64,000 nucleotides of DNA from Hofstenia miamia (lineage: Eukaryota; Xenacoelomorpha; Acoela): NCBI GenBank assembly GCA_004352715.1, contig SCFE01000067.1, positions 1,637,820 through 1,701,819 on the forward strand, in the 5' to 3' direction. Below the pieces are notes generated by a model. It was not told the origin of the DNA. It saw nothing but the letters and a program-made list of their open reading frames with translations, and did not search any database. The position numbers and the translations under genes were made by a program. Positions 26,101-40,708 of the stretch are shown in pieces; the first letter of the stretch is position 1, and each line of letters begins with the position of its first letter.

Positions 26101-28983
26101 TAGAATTCAGTTAAACATTTTTGATAAATATATCTAAAAGGTTTGCATAGCTCATCTGCATATATTCTGAAAATCCAGGATGGTAGTTCGCTATTGCCTT
26201 GGGATGCGTTCGGTTTAACCTTTTTAAAGATATCCTTTACAGTTACTCCATTCCAATATGATCATTGTCAATCACATTAATATCGCATAGTTTATCATCT
26301 TTACTATGTTATTTATTATAGGAGGTAAATCTTCGATTTAATTCGTTTGCTTCATCCATACTCTTTTTAATTTTAGGTGTCTTTGGTTTCGTACGTCTTC
26401 CCATTTCTGTATACAGTTGTTCGGTACTAAGATTTTGAAATTCTTTATAACGTTGTGTTCTTACATATTTGTTTAAATTTCTTTGTATTGCATTTAGTTC
26501 CACTTTCTTTCCAGCGTTTATTAATCTTCGTTTCTCCAAAAGCATAGATCTAAGCGTCGTATCATATATAAATTCTTTTCCTCGTTTTCTGATTTTCTGT
26601 CTAATTTTACACGTGTTTAATAAGTTTACAATTTCATTTTCGATCGCTAGTATTTGCTCATTCGAGCAGCTGTACTTTTTCAAAATGTTGTCCCAATTCA
26701 TTGTTTCCATTAATTCTCTCAATTTTTTCAATATTTATATTGCTCAAGGTGAAGTCTTTTCGAGTTGGATGTCTGACCTTATTATAACTTGAAAATTTAG
26801 GAATGACTGTTAGTGACATGTAATAACTAATATTACAATTTGCTATTGGTGGTTCCATTTGAAAATTATGCATAAATATATCTGACACGTAGGCAATGTC
26901 TAGTTGACTTTTACTGGGGTAGTAAGTGGGTTCATTTACCATGTTCTCTAACTGAAATATTTCTAGAATATCTAATGATTTTTGGTTAGCGTCACCAAGT
27001 TCTAAAATATAGGCGTTGTGGTATATACTAGAAATTAACAGCATGGCTGCTCTTAACTCCTTATTAAAAAGTTTTTTCCGTTTTTTCGGCGGAAGGTATA
27101 CATTTATAATTATGATACAGCTGAATTTTTTGGGTAGGAACTTAGGTCTACAACTTATCATTAATAATTCAATATCTGGTGTTGATACAGCTTTTAACAC
27201 CTTAGGAGCATTGATACGTAGACTATTAATCTCCTCCTCCAGATTCTTTAAAATTTGCAGGGTTGCGATCCAGCCTATTAATGTGATAATGTTCTGTAAA
27301 TATTGTTGCGTCTGGTATATCAGGTTTAAGCTTAGTTTCTTGTAGACATGCTATAGCATATGCTTTCTCTAATAGCGTACAACGAAATTTCAAAAACTTA
27401 GATATTATACCGTTAACATTATTATTAATAATACTTGGGAATGATAATTTTGATATTGTATCGGATCTGAGTCAATCAACTATTTGGTTGTTTCCCTCAT
27501 ATAATTTAAGGTTCCTAACGCGTACCTTTCTTGTCAATGAGTTCACGTCTTTTCAATAAAAGATTGTTTTCTATTTCTTCCTCTTCCTTTGTTAAACCAT
27601 GAAAAATGAATATGTTCCAGATAATCTTTAAGTGCTTTACGATTTGCTAAAATTCTGCGAACATCAAAAGGATCTTTAAGTGTTTTATGTGTATCATTCA
27701 TGGCTGTCTCCTTGATTCATGATATTTTCCTTTTCGATAAATATCAGATATTTGACCAAAACGGTCTCCACTTAGGTAATTTAAAATGTTTTAACCTTAG
27801 AATAATGCATCACGTTTATTTCCTTCTTTGCTTTCCGGGAGATTACTTAGTCTAATGTCGCGCAGTACTTGAGATTTGCGTTCAGTAATCACGTTAGATA
27901 TATTTCTGGGTAGAGTTTCCTTATTAACATTTTTCACAATTTCTGAGTATGCTTTTGTACTTTCAGTAAATGATTTAACGTTATTTTCAAATTCTTTAAA
28001 ATTTTCTTTTAAGTGATTTTGACTAAAGTTTGACATACATGTGTCGCACAACCAGATGGCAGATCCAATGTTTAGTCTTTTATTTCCTTTAATTAATTTT
28101 ATGTTTGAATCCGCAAGACCAATACATTCAGATTAATAATGGGCCTGATATTGAAAACATGGAATGTCACTATTGTGAATTACTTCATAACATTTCTTAC
28201 ATTTTTTACTTAATTCAAACTCTTTTTTAGTACATGAGCTGCACATAGTGCCACGACTATTAACAGTCAGAGTACTTTGCTTCTTGCCACATTTAATGCA
28301 GTACGGCATTACTATTGACAGATATGACTAAACAAATTTAGTTCAATATTTAATGTGTCTGTAAATCTAACCTTTTTTAATCGGTGACGGTTAATGGGTT
28401 CACAGCAAACCAGGATGGGATTTTCCAAGATACCTCTCTGTCTTTAGCAGGGAGGAATGCGTAGATATAAATAAAGGGGAGTCGATAATCCCATGTAGAA
28501 ATTGTAAACGAGAATTCTCTCTAGCGTCAAAATTGTTTAAGCAAAATCACGGAGCACTCAGTAAACCGATCGTCCGCGTTGAATGCGTCAAATGAATATA
28601 TATATATATATATATATATATNNNNNNNNNNNNNNNNNNNNNNNNNNNNNNNNNNNNNNNNNNNNNNNNNNNNNNNNNNNNNNNNNNNNNNNNNNNNNNN
28701 NNNNNNNNNNNNNNNNNNNNNNNNNNNNNNNNNNNNNNNNNNNNNNNNNNNNNNNNNNNNNNNNNNNNNNNNNNNNNNNNNNNNNNNNNNNNNNNNNNNN
28801 NNNNNNNNNNNNNNNNNNNNNNNNNNNNNNNNNNNNNNNNNNNNNNNNNNNNNNNNNNNNNNNNNNNNNNNNNNNNNNNNNNNNNNNNNNNNNNNNNNNN
28901 NNNNNNNNNNNNNNNNNNNNNNNNNNNNNNNNNNNNNNNNNNNNNNNNNNNNNNNNNNNNNNNNNNNNNNNNNNNNNNNNNNN

Positions 28984-29014
<31 letters not shown>

Positions 29015-32000
29015 TTTATTTTGCATTGTTTAGTTTTACTATCTAAATAGACCAAGAAACGTGCTTAAACATGTTTTTGTCATCAATATTGTGGTTTGTA
29101 AGCAATAAGGATGTCATTCATATGGTTTCTTAAGCTGATTGTACATAGAAATAAATTAAAGTAATTTGATAGTCAATGAAAATTTATTGCACAGAGAGTT
29201 CAACAAAATCAATATTTATTATTGAACTAATTACAGCTTCGGAAAAATTATTTGAAATCATTTATAATAAACATAAACAAGGGTGTAGATTAAATAATAT
29301 GGAGCATAGTGATATTCAGTATGATGTATGGGTACTTTTTTTGCTGATGAGTGTCCCAATTCTGTTTCGCACAGAACCAATCAATTTTGGAATGTCATTT
29401 GAAATTTTTTGAGAGTGAAACAACCTCTCAATAATACCGTCAATTAACTTGTTCTTGGAAAAATCCGTTTTGGTCAATCTTTCTTGATGATTGTGAATAT
29501 ATTCTCAATAGTTGCAATATCGGAGCTATTGTCTGGCCAATCCAAGACTTCAACACAGAGCTCTTCGGACATTTGACGTTCTGCAACTAACATGTGACAA
29601 GAAGCAAAGCTCTTGCCTTAGGATATTACAGTATTGCTTAGCACTCATCATGCCCTTCGTATCAACAATATACTGACTACCAAAACCCTGCATGTTAGAG
29701 CAAGCTCAAATATTCACCTTAGCCCTCTAAATATGGTGTTTCGCCTGAAGTGGCTCGTAAGATGACCGCTAATCATAATGTGGACGAATTTCTCGGACCA
29801 TAAAGCGGCTTTCAATTGTATGCAGCACATTTTTTCAGGCTTGTTTAAACCAATTGCTATGCATCAAGTCCATTCAAATATTCCATTCACCATATCTGAT
29901 GCTCGTTTTCGAGAGGTTTCATCTATTGAGAAACAAAAATCCGAATGGTAGGACTTAGACGAAAATTTAAAAGCAGGAAAGTAATGTAAAGAAGCACATC
30001 ATTAAGCATGATTGCAGCTTATTTAATCAAAATGTGAATCTAATTAAGTAGTACTAAATCATTGCAAGGTGCACTTGGCTTCTATTTGCTATTTTTAAGC
30101 ATATGTTTTCGCTATATTAAGAAAATATGAAACAATTTCAGTGATTTTTCCGAAACTGTACATAACAGTTTTCTAAGATAATGTTATGGATGGAGAAAGT
30201 TTCCTCATGTGTATATTTCGTTTTTTGCGCGGTTGTGCTGCAAAACAAAGACATTGCTGACCAATCCGGAATTAAGATTGATGGTAATTATATCTTATTT
30301 CAATTAAATGTTTTGAATATAATCTATATTAAAATTAGGAAGTTTGTTTTTTGTAGTAAAACAATGTTCCTAATAATGAAAAATGCAAACTATCGAAAGA
30401 TTAGTGTTAGCACATATCGTATTAATATTACTACTTCTGTTTAACAAAAAGCGTACCATACCACTTTTTGACTTGTTCAGCAAAAAAACATACCATTGTG
30501 TGTTAATAAAATAATGTATTTTTCTAACTCTTTGGTCACTGTAATACTAACCGCAATCTTTAATTCCATAATTTGATTGGTCTAAAAATCGTGAAAATTC
30601 TGACGGCGGTTGCAGTATTTATAAAATCTTGTTAAATTGCTCGATGACATTCGCATACATATTATTTCTAAATTTAATAATGTTCTAATATTGTAAATTT
30701 GTGATTTTACTCAAGTTCTCGACAGTGAACGAATTCTTAAGTAAAGTAAAATCCAATTATAAAATTCTCTGGTTTCTTTTTACTTACCAGCAGTGTACAA
30801 CTCAGAGTTGTAACCAGGTGGGGCCCGGTCTTAAATTTCTTTACAATAAACCGGTTTTTTCAAAATTATATTAATATACATTATTTCTGTTACTGTACAC
30901 TATTATATCAATTATTTCATTCAAGTGTGTAAATATACATCAGACAATAAATCCTATTGAGTCCTTAAAAATACAATAGATGCCAAAAAAATTTCAATTC
31001 AGTATCGTTTCAATTATGTTTAAATTTCTTTATTTTTAAAAGGCTTCCTTGAATGATTTTAGATACGGAGGTTTAAGGCNACAATAGATGCCAAAAAAAT
31101 TTCAATTCAGTATCGTTTCAATTATGTTTAAATTTCTTTATTTTAAAAGGCTTCCTTGAATGATTTTAGATACGGAGGTTTAAGGCTAGGCTGGGCTGGG
31201 CTTGAGTTATGTTGTATATATCTTAAAATACGTCAATAAGAACAACTACAGGATAAAAACCAACTGCACATTTGCTCTGGTTCAAATTTTTCTTCAATAT
31301 AATGCCTAAAGAATTCTTTTAATGTTTTTTTAAATTGATAACTTGTTTGATATAAATTAATATCACTGTTCATAATTTATGATTTGCTAAGTGAATAATT
31401 CGATGGAACTAGTTAGAGATTTGCAGTGTTCTTTTTGCTATTTTAATTGGAAATAGTCTTTTACATTTATATCTGGTATTGATGACGTTGTTGTTGTTGT
31501 AGCTAATATATTCGAAGCTGTTAAAGTCATATTTGTTTGTTAGCAATTTTTTAAAAAGTCCTTAGTTTGATTTACTCATATATTCCGCACGAGCATTCTA
31601 ATTTGTATGATATATTCGAACCAATATCTAATACATTATTTGCAAACAATATTGGGGAATCCTTCATATTAAAATGAAGATTTTTCCTTATATATTTAAG
31701 GATTGTCTAAAGCAGATTACTTTTGATTTATTAAGATTAAAGTTGATTATGTCTGTATTACTCCAAGCAATAACCTTATTAATTTCATCGTGAATAACTT
31801 CATGAAAGATACTAGTAGTTAAGAATGTCGCATCATCCGTGAATAGCCAACAATCACTATTAAAATATGCTGGTAAATCATTAATAAATATTGAGAATAA
31901 TAAAGGTGCAATGACAATTTCTTGAGGAACTCCACTAGTTACTAATATAGGACATGCTAAAAAAATCCGGTGCAAGTTAAATGTGATGTTCAAATATATT

Positions 32001-34809
32001 CCATATGAAACTGCTTTGTTTTCTATGTTATCATATATAGAATTAAGATAGTCCAGAAGATTAGTAATTATGGAAGAACCTCGAAGGATACCGTCCTGTA
32101 ATGATTTGATATTTTTTATCAAATGAAATTATATAAACATCTTTTAAGGAATAATGACAATCGTGGTGAGATACTGATTGGTCTATAGCTAGTTACTTTT
32201 GTGAGGCTGCCTGATTGACGAATTGGTACTACGTAAACAGTTTTCCATATACTAAGATAAGCACCTGAATAAATTATTTAGGAGAATGTTCTTAGTTGAA
32301 GGTAATAATTTGAAGGGTAGTTCTTTAATGAATATTGATTGTATGCATTGGTTTTTATTCATATATATGGAGAATCTTTGCTCCTTGAAATGCTGTGTAT
32401 TCGATCTAGTGTCTACTGCCTGTATAAGACAAGTGTTCTCATAACTTTTGTCTGATTTGCTTTTTTTCGCTTAAAACCAATATCAGCAAAAACATGAGAT
32501 TATAGATGTAATTTAGTTGGATGGTCTTAGAATTTCGACATTCGATAGTTTAAGGCATAGCCATCAGAAGTTCATCTAATTTGCCAATCGAGTGTGTAGG
32601 AAATTAGTTATATCATTGAGTAGCATTCTTTTTCGTCTAGTTAAATGAAAGCCTGTGCTGCTGAATAGGATGACTTTTGAATTAAATTTTAAAACATCCC
32701 ATAATTGACAGATTGCGGTATATTGTTTTTAACTCTCTACATTACGAAAATAAGTAAATTCGTTAATAATTCAAGTAATGTATGCACTATATGGTAAGTT
32801 GTTTTTTATATGAACTGAAAGCTATTATTTTGATTTTCTGCAATGGAATTCACAGCATTGTTTTGCCTTACTAAGCATGTCCGAAATTTGGTAGTTTTAT
32901 TCATGTTATTGTGTGAGGGGATTTTAAATGAGGTTTTCGTATTGTTGTCTTTAAGTATGTTTGTGAAATACTTTCCCCAGATATCTTAGCAACAGCCAAA
33001 ATTTCCTCTGGACTTTACTTCTGAACACTTCCGTTGACATTCGTAAAAATTTAAAAATACACTTAATTCAAGAATATCGCTATTTTCCCATTGAATATTG
33101 CAGGGAGTTTTCAATATCTTAAAAATTAGGAACAGGTTTTTAGCCTCGATGCGTCTAGCTGTTGCAACCAAAATATATTTTTAGTAATAGAACAGATTGT
33201 AAGTAGCTCAATGGAGAATTAAAAATTAATTGCAGTTTATGAAACGAATGACGTTTATCCAATCCTCATAAAATTCCATTTTTCTCTGATCTAGATTTTT
33301 TAATTTTATAAGCTAAAATTTATCCAAGATTTCCATTATTTTAAAATCGTTTATATATATATATAGTACTGGCCAAAAGTTTAGGAAAAATTTCCAAATT
33401 TAGAAATTTTTGTATTTTACACTAGAAAAAGGCAATGTAGAAACAATATGATAACACCGTGTAGAAAGTAAATAGTTAATTCAGAAAAACTCACTATTTT
33501 GTATGTCCGCCATTATTGTCCAAACACGCAGCAATGTGATTTGACATTGACTCGACCAGCTTTCTACAATAATCATCAGAAATTTCTGTGCACCATACCA
33601 CTTTAATTTGGTCCTTCAGATCGTCGAGTGATGTGCATTGGCGCTTCCTCAGACAGTTTTTGATGTGATGCCAGCAATTTTCTATGACGTTGAGGTCTGG
33701 GAGTTTCCCGGCTAGTTCTCAAGCAGCCGAAAGTCTTGTGATGCAATCCACTGTTTCACAACTTTGGCGCTGTGGCAAGAAGCACCATCTTGTTGTAGTA
33801 CAGATGTTCCGCGAAGCTGCATACACATGGGAACTTTCTCCTGAATTATTTTAAGGTAGGTCTTGGCTGTGACTGTCTCGTTGTGAAGAACAAAATGCAG
33901 ACAAGCACCCCAAATCATAACAGAAGGTGCTGAGCACATAGTTTGTTGTGTGTAACGTGTGTTGAATCTTTGGTTTCTTGGTCGTCAAACGTGTGGCCGG
34001 TATGATGTAAACTGGCAAATCTTGGATGCGTCACTAAACATTACTTGGTGCCACATCTCAGGGGTGTAGTGTTGATACTGCCTGCAGAAGCGCACCTGGT
34101 CTCGAATGTTCTTTGAAGACAATCGGCTGCCGGTTTGCACGCTGGAAGGTCGAAGGTAGTATTCAATCGCCTAATGGTGCGTGTTGATACATTCTGCACT
34201 ATTGCACATAGATTTGCTTTGACTTCAGAAAGTGAAGAGAATGGTTGATTGACGACGTAATGGTGAATGAGACGGTCAGTCTGAGGGGTTGTCACTTTTG
34301 GTCTTCCAGACCGCTTACGAGAGGAAAAATTTTGTAGTTGCTGATAGTGAGTAACACTTTTGGATACCTAAGATACTGACACGTCCATTCTAACAGCTAT
34401 ACCGTGATAATTGTACCCTTCCTTTTACAAGATATGAATTTGAATACGCTTTGTTGGTGAAATTTCACTACCACGGACCATATTTCAAACTATAATGATA
34501 GTGATTTTTCAGTGAGGATGTATTGTGTGTAAATCTAAAGTTGTGTTAATCTGATTGGCTAAATGAATCTGTTGTAAATTCTAAAAAATTGGGAATTCCA
34601 GTAATTTTATGAAGTTTCCAGGAAATAGCATAAAACACGCTTTAGACAGATTCCCAACCCAAACGTCAGTACTGTATGTATATNNNNNNNNNNNNNNNNN
34701 NNNNNNNNNNNNNNNNNNNNNNNNNNNNNNNNNNNNNNNNNNNNNNNNNNNNNNNNNNNNNNNNNNNNNNNNNNNNNNNNNNNNNNNNNNNNNNNNNNNN
34801 NNNNNNNNN

Positions 34810-34845
<36 letters not shown>

Positions 34846-37800
34846 ATACAAAAGAATTGAATAGAATAGAATAAGTGCGAACATTGTTGTTTGATTTTCT
34901 GCTATAATTCACTTATCAATAGGACTAAAATATTATTGTTTAGCTCTGAATGTTGCATTTGGTTCCCTTTATTGTTCGGAATTGGACATTAAATCAGAAG
35001 AGGTTGTGGCTGTGATGGCTGCGGCTGCTCTTTTTCAATTGGTGCGTGCGAATTTTTTATTTTCACTAAGTTTATGTCAATAGTTTTCATTTTTTCATTA
35101 TAAAGACAAAATTCTTTTCGTTAAGTCTTTGCTAATTGTTGATAAAGTGTTCATTAAAATTTTTGTACATCGTTGGTTTTTTTAATTTAAACAGAATATC
35201 GAAAGTTTCATCTTAGGAGAAAATGTATTAATATTAAAAATAAATGCTTTTTTGAACATAAAATTAGAAATAGTCTACTTGTCTGGATCATTGAATATGC
35301 GTTAGCTAAGCTTCTAAAGCTTAATTTAGGAAGATATGGTTCAACTATCCTCCAAAATCATGTTAGATTCCATTAGCTTGACTACTGTTGGATCATTTTT
35401 TGACGCAGCAGAAACTTACATTCTTCCACAAGTTGCTGACAGGTTTAAATTTTAAATATTTCTGATCCTAGTTTAATTCCATTTTATTTATAAATGCTTT
35501 CTAGAGTTTTTCCATTTATGAATAGAAATTCATGAATTATTAACGCTTTCTAGCATTTTATTTTGAAAAGCAGCAGTAAATTGCAATGTTTGTGAGTAGT
35601 GTAGTTGACTGATATTCCAAGATTATAATGTGCCTGTGCGACTGTGTAAAACTGGAAAGGGACTGGATTGGTGAGTGATTTCCAATAAATAGATGTAGTG
35701 TCCTTGTCATCTGTTTGGCTATCCCCCATTTTGAATATAATAGAAAATTGTTGAGTAGTTCTGAAAATAAAAGTAGCAGCAATGAACCCAACCTGTTGAC
35801 GTTTTATTACAGAAAATGACACGGGTGTGGTTAATGAGGTTACTAAGAATTATTGTACTAAGTTAGTGGATTTATATCTAGAAGAATCGCGGTTGTGTTA
35901 GCTGCAAATGGATATTCAACAAAATATTAAGTTAACTCACTATATAAATGCTGTTTATATAAATGCAGTGTTGGAACCATGCCTTGATTTTTCGCTACGA
36001 GCACGGCACGAAATTTAAAAAAAAATTCTCGAAAAATTAGCACCGCACGGTTTCAACACTATATATACATTTATAATTTCTTATAAGAAAATATTTGTCA
36101 GGTTATTTTTTTAATTGTGAAAAATTTCATTTTTAAAAATTAAATATGCTACGCTTTTGCACACAACTTGGGTTTCGAGTATTTTCTTGAAAATTAATCC
36201 GATTTCGAACAAGTTTGGCAAGCATAGTCATAGAGAAAATAATAATTTACATTTTTTTATATTTAATAAATCTGTATTTATTTGCGATTAATGAAGAAAA
36301 TGATTATGTGAAAAAACCCTACAAATATTTTAAATTTCATCGTTTTCTTTAGTGTACATATTATGTATTTTGCCTTTGTCCGTCGCTGAGAAGATAGTAG
36401 GGGTTGGGCTGTGTTATGTTATCATGTTTATCAAACTGAAATGCGAAGGCTCTTCATGTTCCAGTTACATAATCGTTGATCTTCATAAACGTTGTTCGCC
36501 CTTCCAATTGTTGAAATAGAGCCAACCTCCATTCGATGCAAATTTCGAAATTAATGACTATTTGGAGAACCCTGTATGCTGCATATCTAGGTTTCCCTAT
36601 GTGCGTTTAGAAAATATAATAGCAGTTTCAAGTTTTTGAAATTTCATTGCGCATAGTGTTTGTAACTTAGGTGTGTTAACTGGCTACAGCGAGTTTTGAT
36701 GGTGAATCAAGAAGTAACTTTGTTGAGGTCAATTGGGTAAGAACAACTTTTCACATTATTTGCTAATTAAATATTTTAGTGTTGAAATGATGCGAAGGAT
36801 CACACACTCTCCCTTTTTCTTTGTCCACCAGGTTGAAATGGATATCTATACGATGCTTAAAAAGGTATATTGCACATGTTAATTGCATATGACGATGTGA
36901 ATATGTTTGCAGTTAATTTCAGCGCAGAATGTTTTACTAGTCTCTATACAAGGCTTGGAGCTTATAGAGTTGCTTTAAGGGAGGAGTACACCTGAATTTT
37001 TTTGAAAAATAATTTTTATTATTTACATGTACTATACTGCCCTGAGCAGGCAAACCCTAATATCTGAAAAATTATTGAAACTTAGATTTTTTTGTTATGT
37101 GACATCTGAGATTATGTCTTGTCTTATGTTCAGTCGATTTAGCTCTGAATTAATTCGAAATTGGTTTTTTAGAGTGAGCTAAACCAATTATCCATATTTC
37201 AGATAAAAAATTTGTCAAGCAAAACCCAACATCCATTACCTGCAAACAATAGAGATATGGGGTTTTGTCTGCTCAGGGCAGTATAGGTACCTAACTAACA
37301 TGTGGGAAAATAGATTTTTGAAATTTGTACATCTTCGTATATTTTAAAGACTTTAGTTATCATCCTTTGAAAATGCTTATCCCGTTACTATGGCAAAGGT
37401 TTTAGCATTTTGTTTTTCGTTGGTTTTTTCCCATTGTTTAATTGTAAACTGCCGAAATTAGCATGTACATAGCTAGTACTCTATATGCTGTGATACATGA
37501 CGTATCATGCTTGCTGTTGACTTGCTGATGCCTATTCGAATTTGAGTAAACTGATTGAAAATTCAAGTCTTGAAGAAAATGAAAACAGTGCGAACTGAAG
37601 TTCTACAAATTCATCTTTTTTCTTCAAAAATAACGATAACTGGTGCGAAGACTAGGTCTTCTTATAAACAAAAAATTATGTGAACGAGGTTTTCTGGTAG
37701 GCAGGGATATGAAGAAGATCCCATGTGTGAAACTCAACACACAGACGTTGAACATGATGGCTCAAACCCACAGAATGTTATTGGAACTTTAAGGAAAAAG

Positions 37801-40654
37801 ATGCAATGTGAAAGCAGAAATGACTCCAGTGAGAATGACAGTAAAGAATATGTGCACGAATACAGACTTATCAGTTTAGGCTACCTATCATATGTGGTCT
37901 CAAATATTGAACACATGTGTGGGTAAGATAAGAATTTGTCCTACGTGTTCCTTGTTATTAAATGTTTCTTATCTTTGAAAACTGTTTTAATATGACACAT
38001 GGTTTATTGCATGGTTATATTTTCAATAAAAGTTGTATAAAACAAGAATTGTATAGCTCATGAAAATTTCTAATTACATTATACATTTGTCAGTAGCTTT
38101 AAAAATAAAAAGGATTATTTATTAGGAAATTTAATTTTGAAAGAAGATGAAAGTGCACGTGCTGATCTCATGTCCAATTGTCTCTCACCTGCAGTTCATG
38201 CAATGAATCCAGTTTGCTTCCAACTTCAATGAGTTCTACTGTTCAAGGAAAATCACATGATATAAATCGTCGTGCTGTTTATCACTCAATTGAAACTGGC
38301 AGCGGTTACGAAGGTCTGGCGTTATTCTGTAGCATCATGAACATGCCTTGTTTGACAAAGACTACATACCAAAAGCATCTAGGGTTATGGGAGTTCTTGA
38401 AGAGGAAGCAAAGGAAGAAATGCAGCAAGCTGGCCAAAGGTTCCGGAGAAAGATATCAGGTGAAAATTTGGAATCCATCGATGACTTACTGGATGTTGCT
38501 GTGAGCTTTGATGGCACATGGGCTTTACTTCTCTGACTGGTGTAGTGTTTGTGATTTCTATTGAAACAGGAGAAGTATTGGATTACCATGTCCTCTCAAA
38601 AACCTGTCAAAAGTGTTCTTTGAAGAAGTCTATGGTCACCGATGAAGAATTTGAAGAATAGAGGCAGAAAGAGCTAATGTGCTTTGGGAAAGATCTATTG
38701 AAACTCAGAATATGAGGTACAGGTGGATGATGAGTGACGGTAACAATAAAGCGCACAGTTCAGTTCAGGATTTCTATGTGGAATTGAAGGTTGAAAAGCT
38801 GGACTGTGTAGGGGACGTACAAAAAAGAATGGGTAAGCATTTGCTCAATCTGAAGTCACTAACAAAGGGTAATCTAGCTGATGATAAAAGCATTGGTGAT
38901 CGAGGACGTCTAACAGAATCAAAAATAAAGCAGCTTTAGAAGTACAATTCGCCAGAATACAGTGAAAAAACCAACAAAACGAGAAATTGAATTGTCAGTC
39001 TATGCAATCAGGAAGAACATCATAACAATCTTGCAACATTGCACCAAAGGAAACAATCTTGCATAACAACATCGCTTCTGCCCACAGGTGAGTCTTCTTG
39101 GTGTAAGTAGCAACAGGATACTGCTTCAGGAACTGTGACATACACTGGTGAAGACTATTTACCTGGTGTTTTTCTGGAGGTACTGAAACCAGTGTTCATG
39201 ACTCTAAGTCAAATGGAGTTGCTTGAAAGGTGTGTTCTTAGAACAATTCAAAATCAGAATGAGAGTTTAAATGCTATTGTTTGGGCAATGTGTCCAAAAC
39301 ACAAACACCATGGCTACAAAGCAGTTCGATGTACTGTGGCTGCCGCTGTTTCACACTTTCATGTTGGAGCAAACAGTAGGTTTCATGAGACGCTTGTCCA
39401 TTAATGCTGGGGACAAAGCAAAACAAGCCTGTAATGCAAAGGATATGCAAAGAATCAAGAAATTTGATTTACAGGCTACTGAAAAAGAAAAGAAACGACG
39501 CCAAAGAGAGAAACAAATTCGCAAACGGCGAGAAGCTCTTCGGGAAGCTGACTGCATAACTTATGAGGCAGGAGGATTTTGACATGTATATAATAACTTT
39601 GAAAACAAGTAGATAGTAATACTTTCATTATATAAGCTTAAGATTTCCAAGATCTATTAAAAATCAGGTGTTTCAACAAACTTTCAACTTTTTTCTCGTT
39701 TTCTTATATCTCAGGAACAGTTTATTGGATTGCTTTGAAATTTTCAGGGATTGTTCCTCTCACTTAGTTTTTGTGTTTTAGACATACAGATTTGTGAGTA
39801 AGTGAATATACCAAAAGTTACTACAATTTTCACTATCACAACTTTGATACCGTAATTGCCCAACCTATAACAATTTTTCTTTTTGGTCAATCAAAATTCT
39901 CTATGCTTTAAACAATGACCCCCATGTACGTACTTAAAAAATGTAAAAATAATTAAATTTCAAAATATACAGCTATTTCAATTATTTCTTGATTGTATCT
40001 GGGAAAGAAATTTTACTAACGGCGTAGAGCCACCTTAATATAGATTAATGTCTGTAATATTTTTTTCAGAATCTTCATGTTATAAGCTTTCTACTGATAT
40101 GTAGTTTGTGGGGTTTGGATGCGAACCTGTCGAAATATAGAGCATTTTCTATCACCCTATTTCTCAGGTATACTCCTTCCTTAAGTTAATTTAAATTGAG
40201 GCCATTTGAAGTTAACTTTTTACTCAGTGCCGGATTAATAAGGCGCGGGGCCTGTAGCAGTTTCCTTTGATTAAGGATAACGATTGAAATTAATTTACTT
40301 AAGTAGGCCAAGATAATTTTAAATTAACATTTACTATTTTCTTAACTATTTTAATTTTTTTTCATGTTTACCACATTTTCTCTGTTGGAAAATCTTTTTT
40401 TATAATGGAATGTCAAAATTTTTGGCCCAATGCGGGGCCTCTGTGAAGCGCTAGACCCGTAGCAGGTGCTTCATCTGCTGCTAGGTTAATCCAGCACTGT
40501 TTTTACTGTATTGTTATTTGTCAAAGTCATTTTTGATGAAGTCATTAATTCGAATTCGCCGCCTGGTTTATTAACATTAATTATTGTAGAATGATAACAT
40601 TTGTCTTCATGTATGTGATGCTTTTTTTAATATAATTATTCCGCATATTTACAT

Positions 40655-40708
<54 letters not shown>

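Larger units (their letters stand above)
23278..28330 (-). mobile_element. CR1-like LINE, minus strand, near full length
   Basis: Reading the minus strand, a cysteine-rich ORF1-like start (about 28310-28130: [26 protein letters not shown]) is followed by a linker (28051-27797). Next is an endonuclease (about 27400-26660: [37 protein letters not shown]), a helical linker (26731-26309) and a reverse transcriptase (25811-25347). A C-terminal domain follows to 23278. Many stops and frame changes inactivate it. The C-terminal part appears in overlapping copies (23511-23711, 23723-24001, 24954-25334) around Ns at 23758 and 25046, probably assembly duplication. Its endonuclease closely matches that of the LINE in gmcl intron 2. 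Confidence 0.85.
18709..34943 (+). other. gmcl intron 3, 16 kb, packed with transposons
   Basis: Contains a hAT element, two minus-strand LINEs, two Tc1-like elements and TA microsatellite gaps. The stretches 18709-20113, 22652-23270, 28400-29420 and 29960-31260 outside these elements show no supported feature except a (TAA)n array and AT-rich sequence. Confidence 0.85.

Noticed and set aside
28547-29055. Open frames of repeating I-Y residues through the TA array
   Set aside because: They are translations of a TA microsatellite and an N gap, not genes. The same applies near 34607-34912 and 40654-40863.
35550-35822. Minus-strand open frames in gmcl intron 5
   Set aside because: Two overlapping frames with no family resemblance, in an intron of a plus-strand gene; chance frames are likely.
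36909-36978. Possible gmcl exon after TTTGCAG at 36908
   Set aside because: In phase 0 it is open but lacks the expected tryptophan and similarity, and ends at the Mutator-like element. The exon at 40879-40963 fits in phase, length and sequence.
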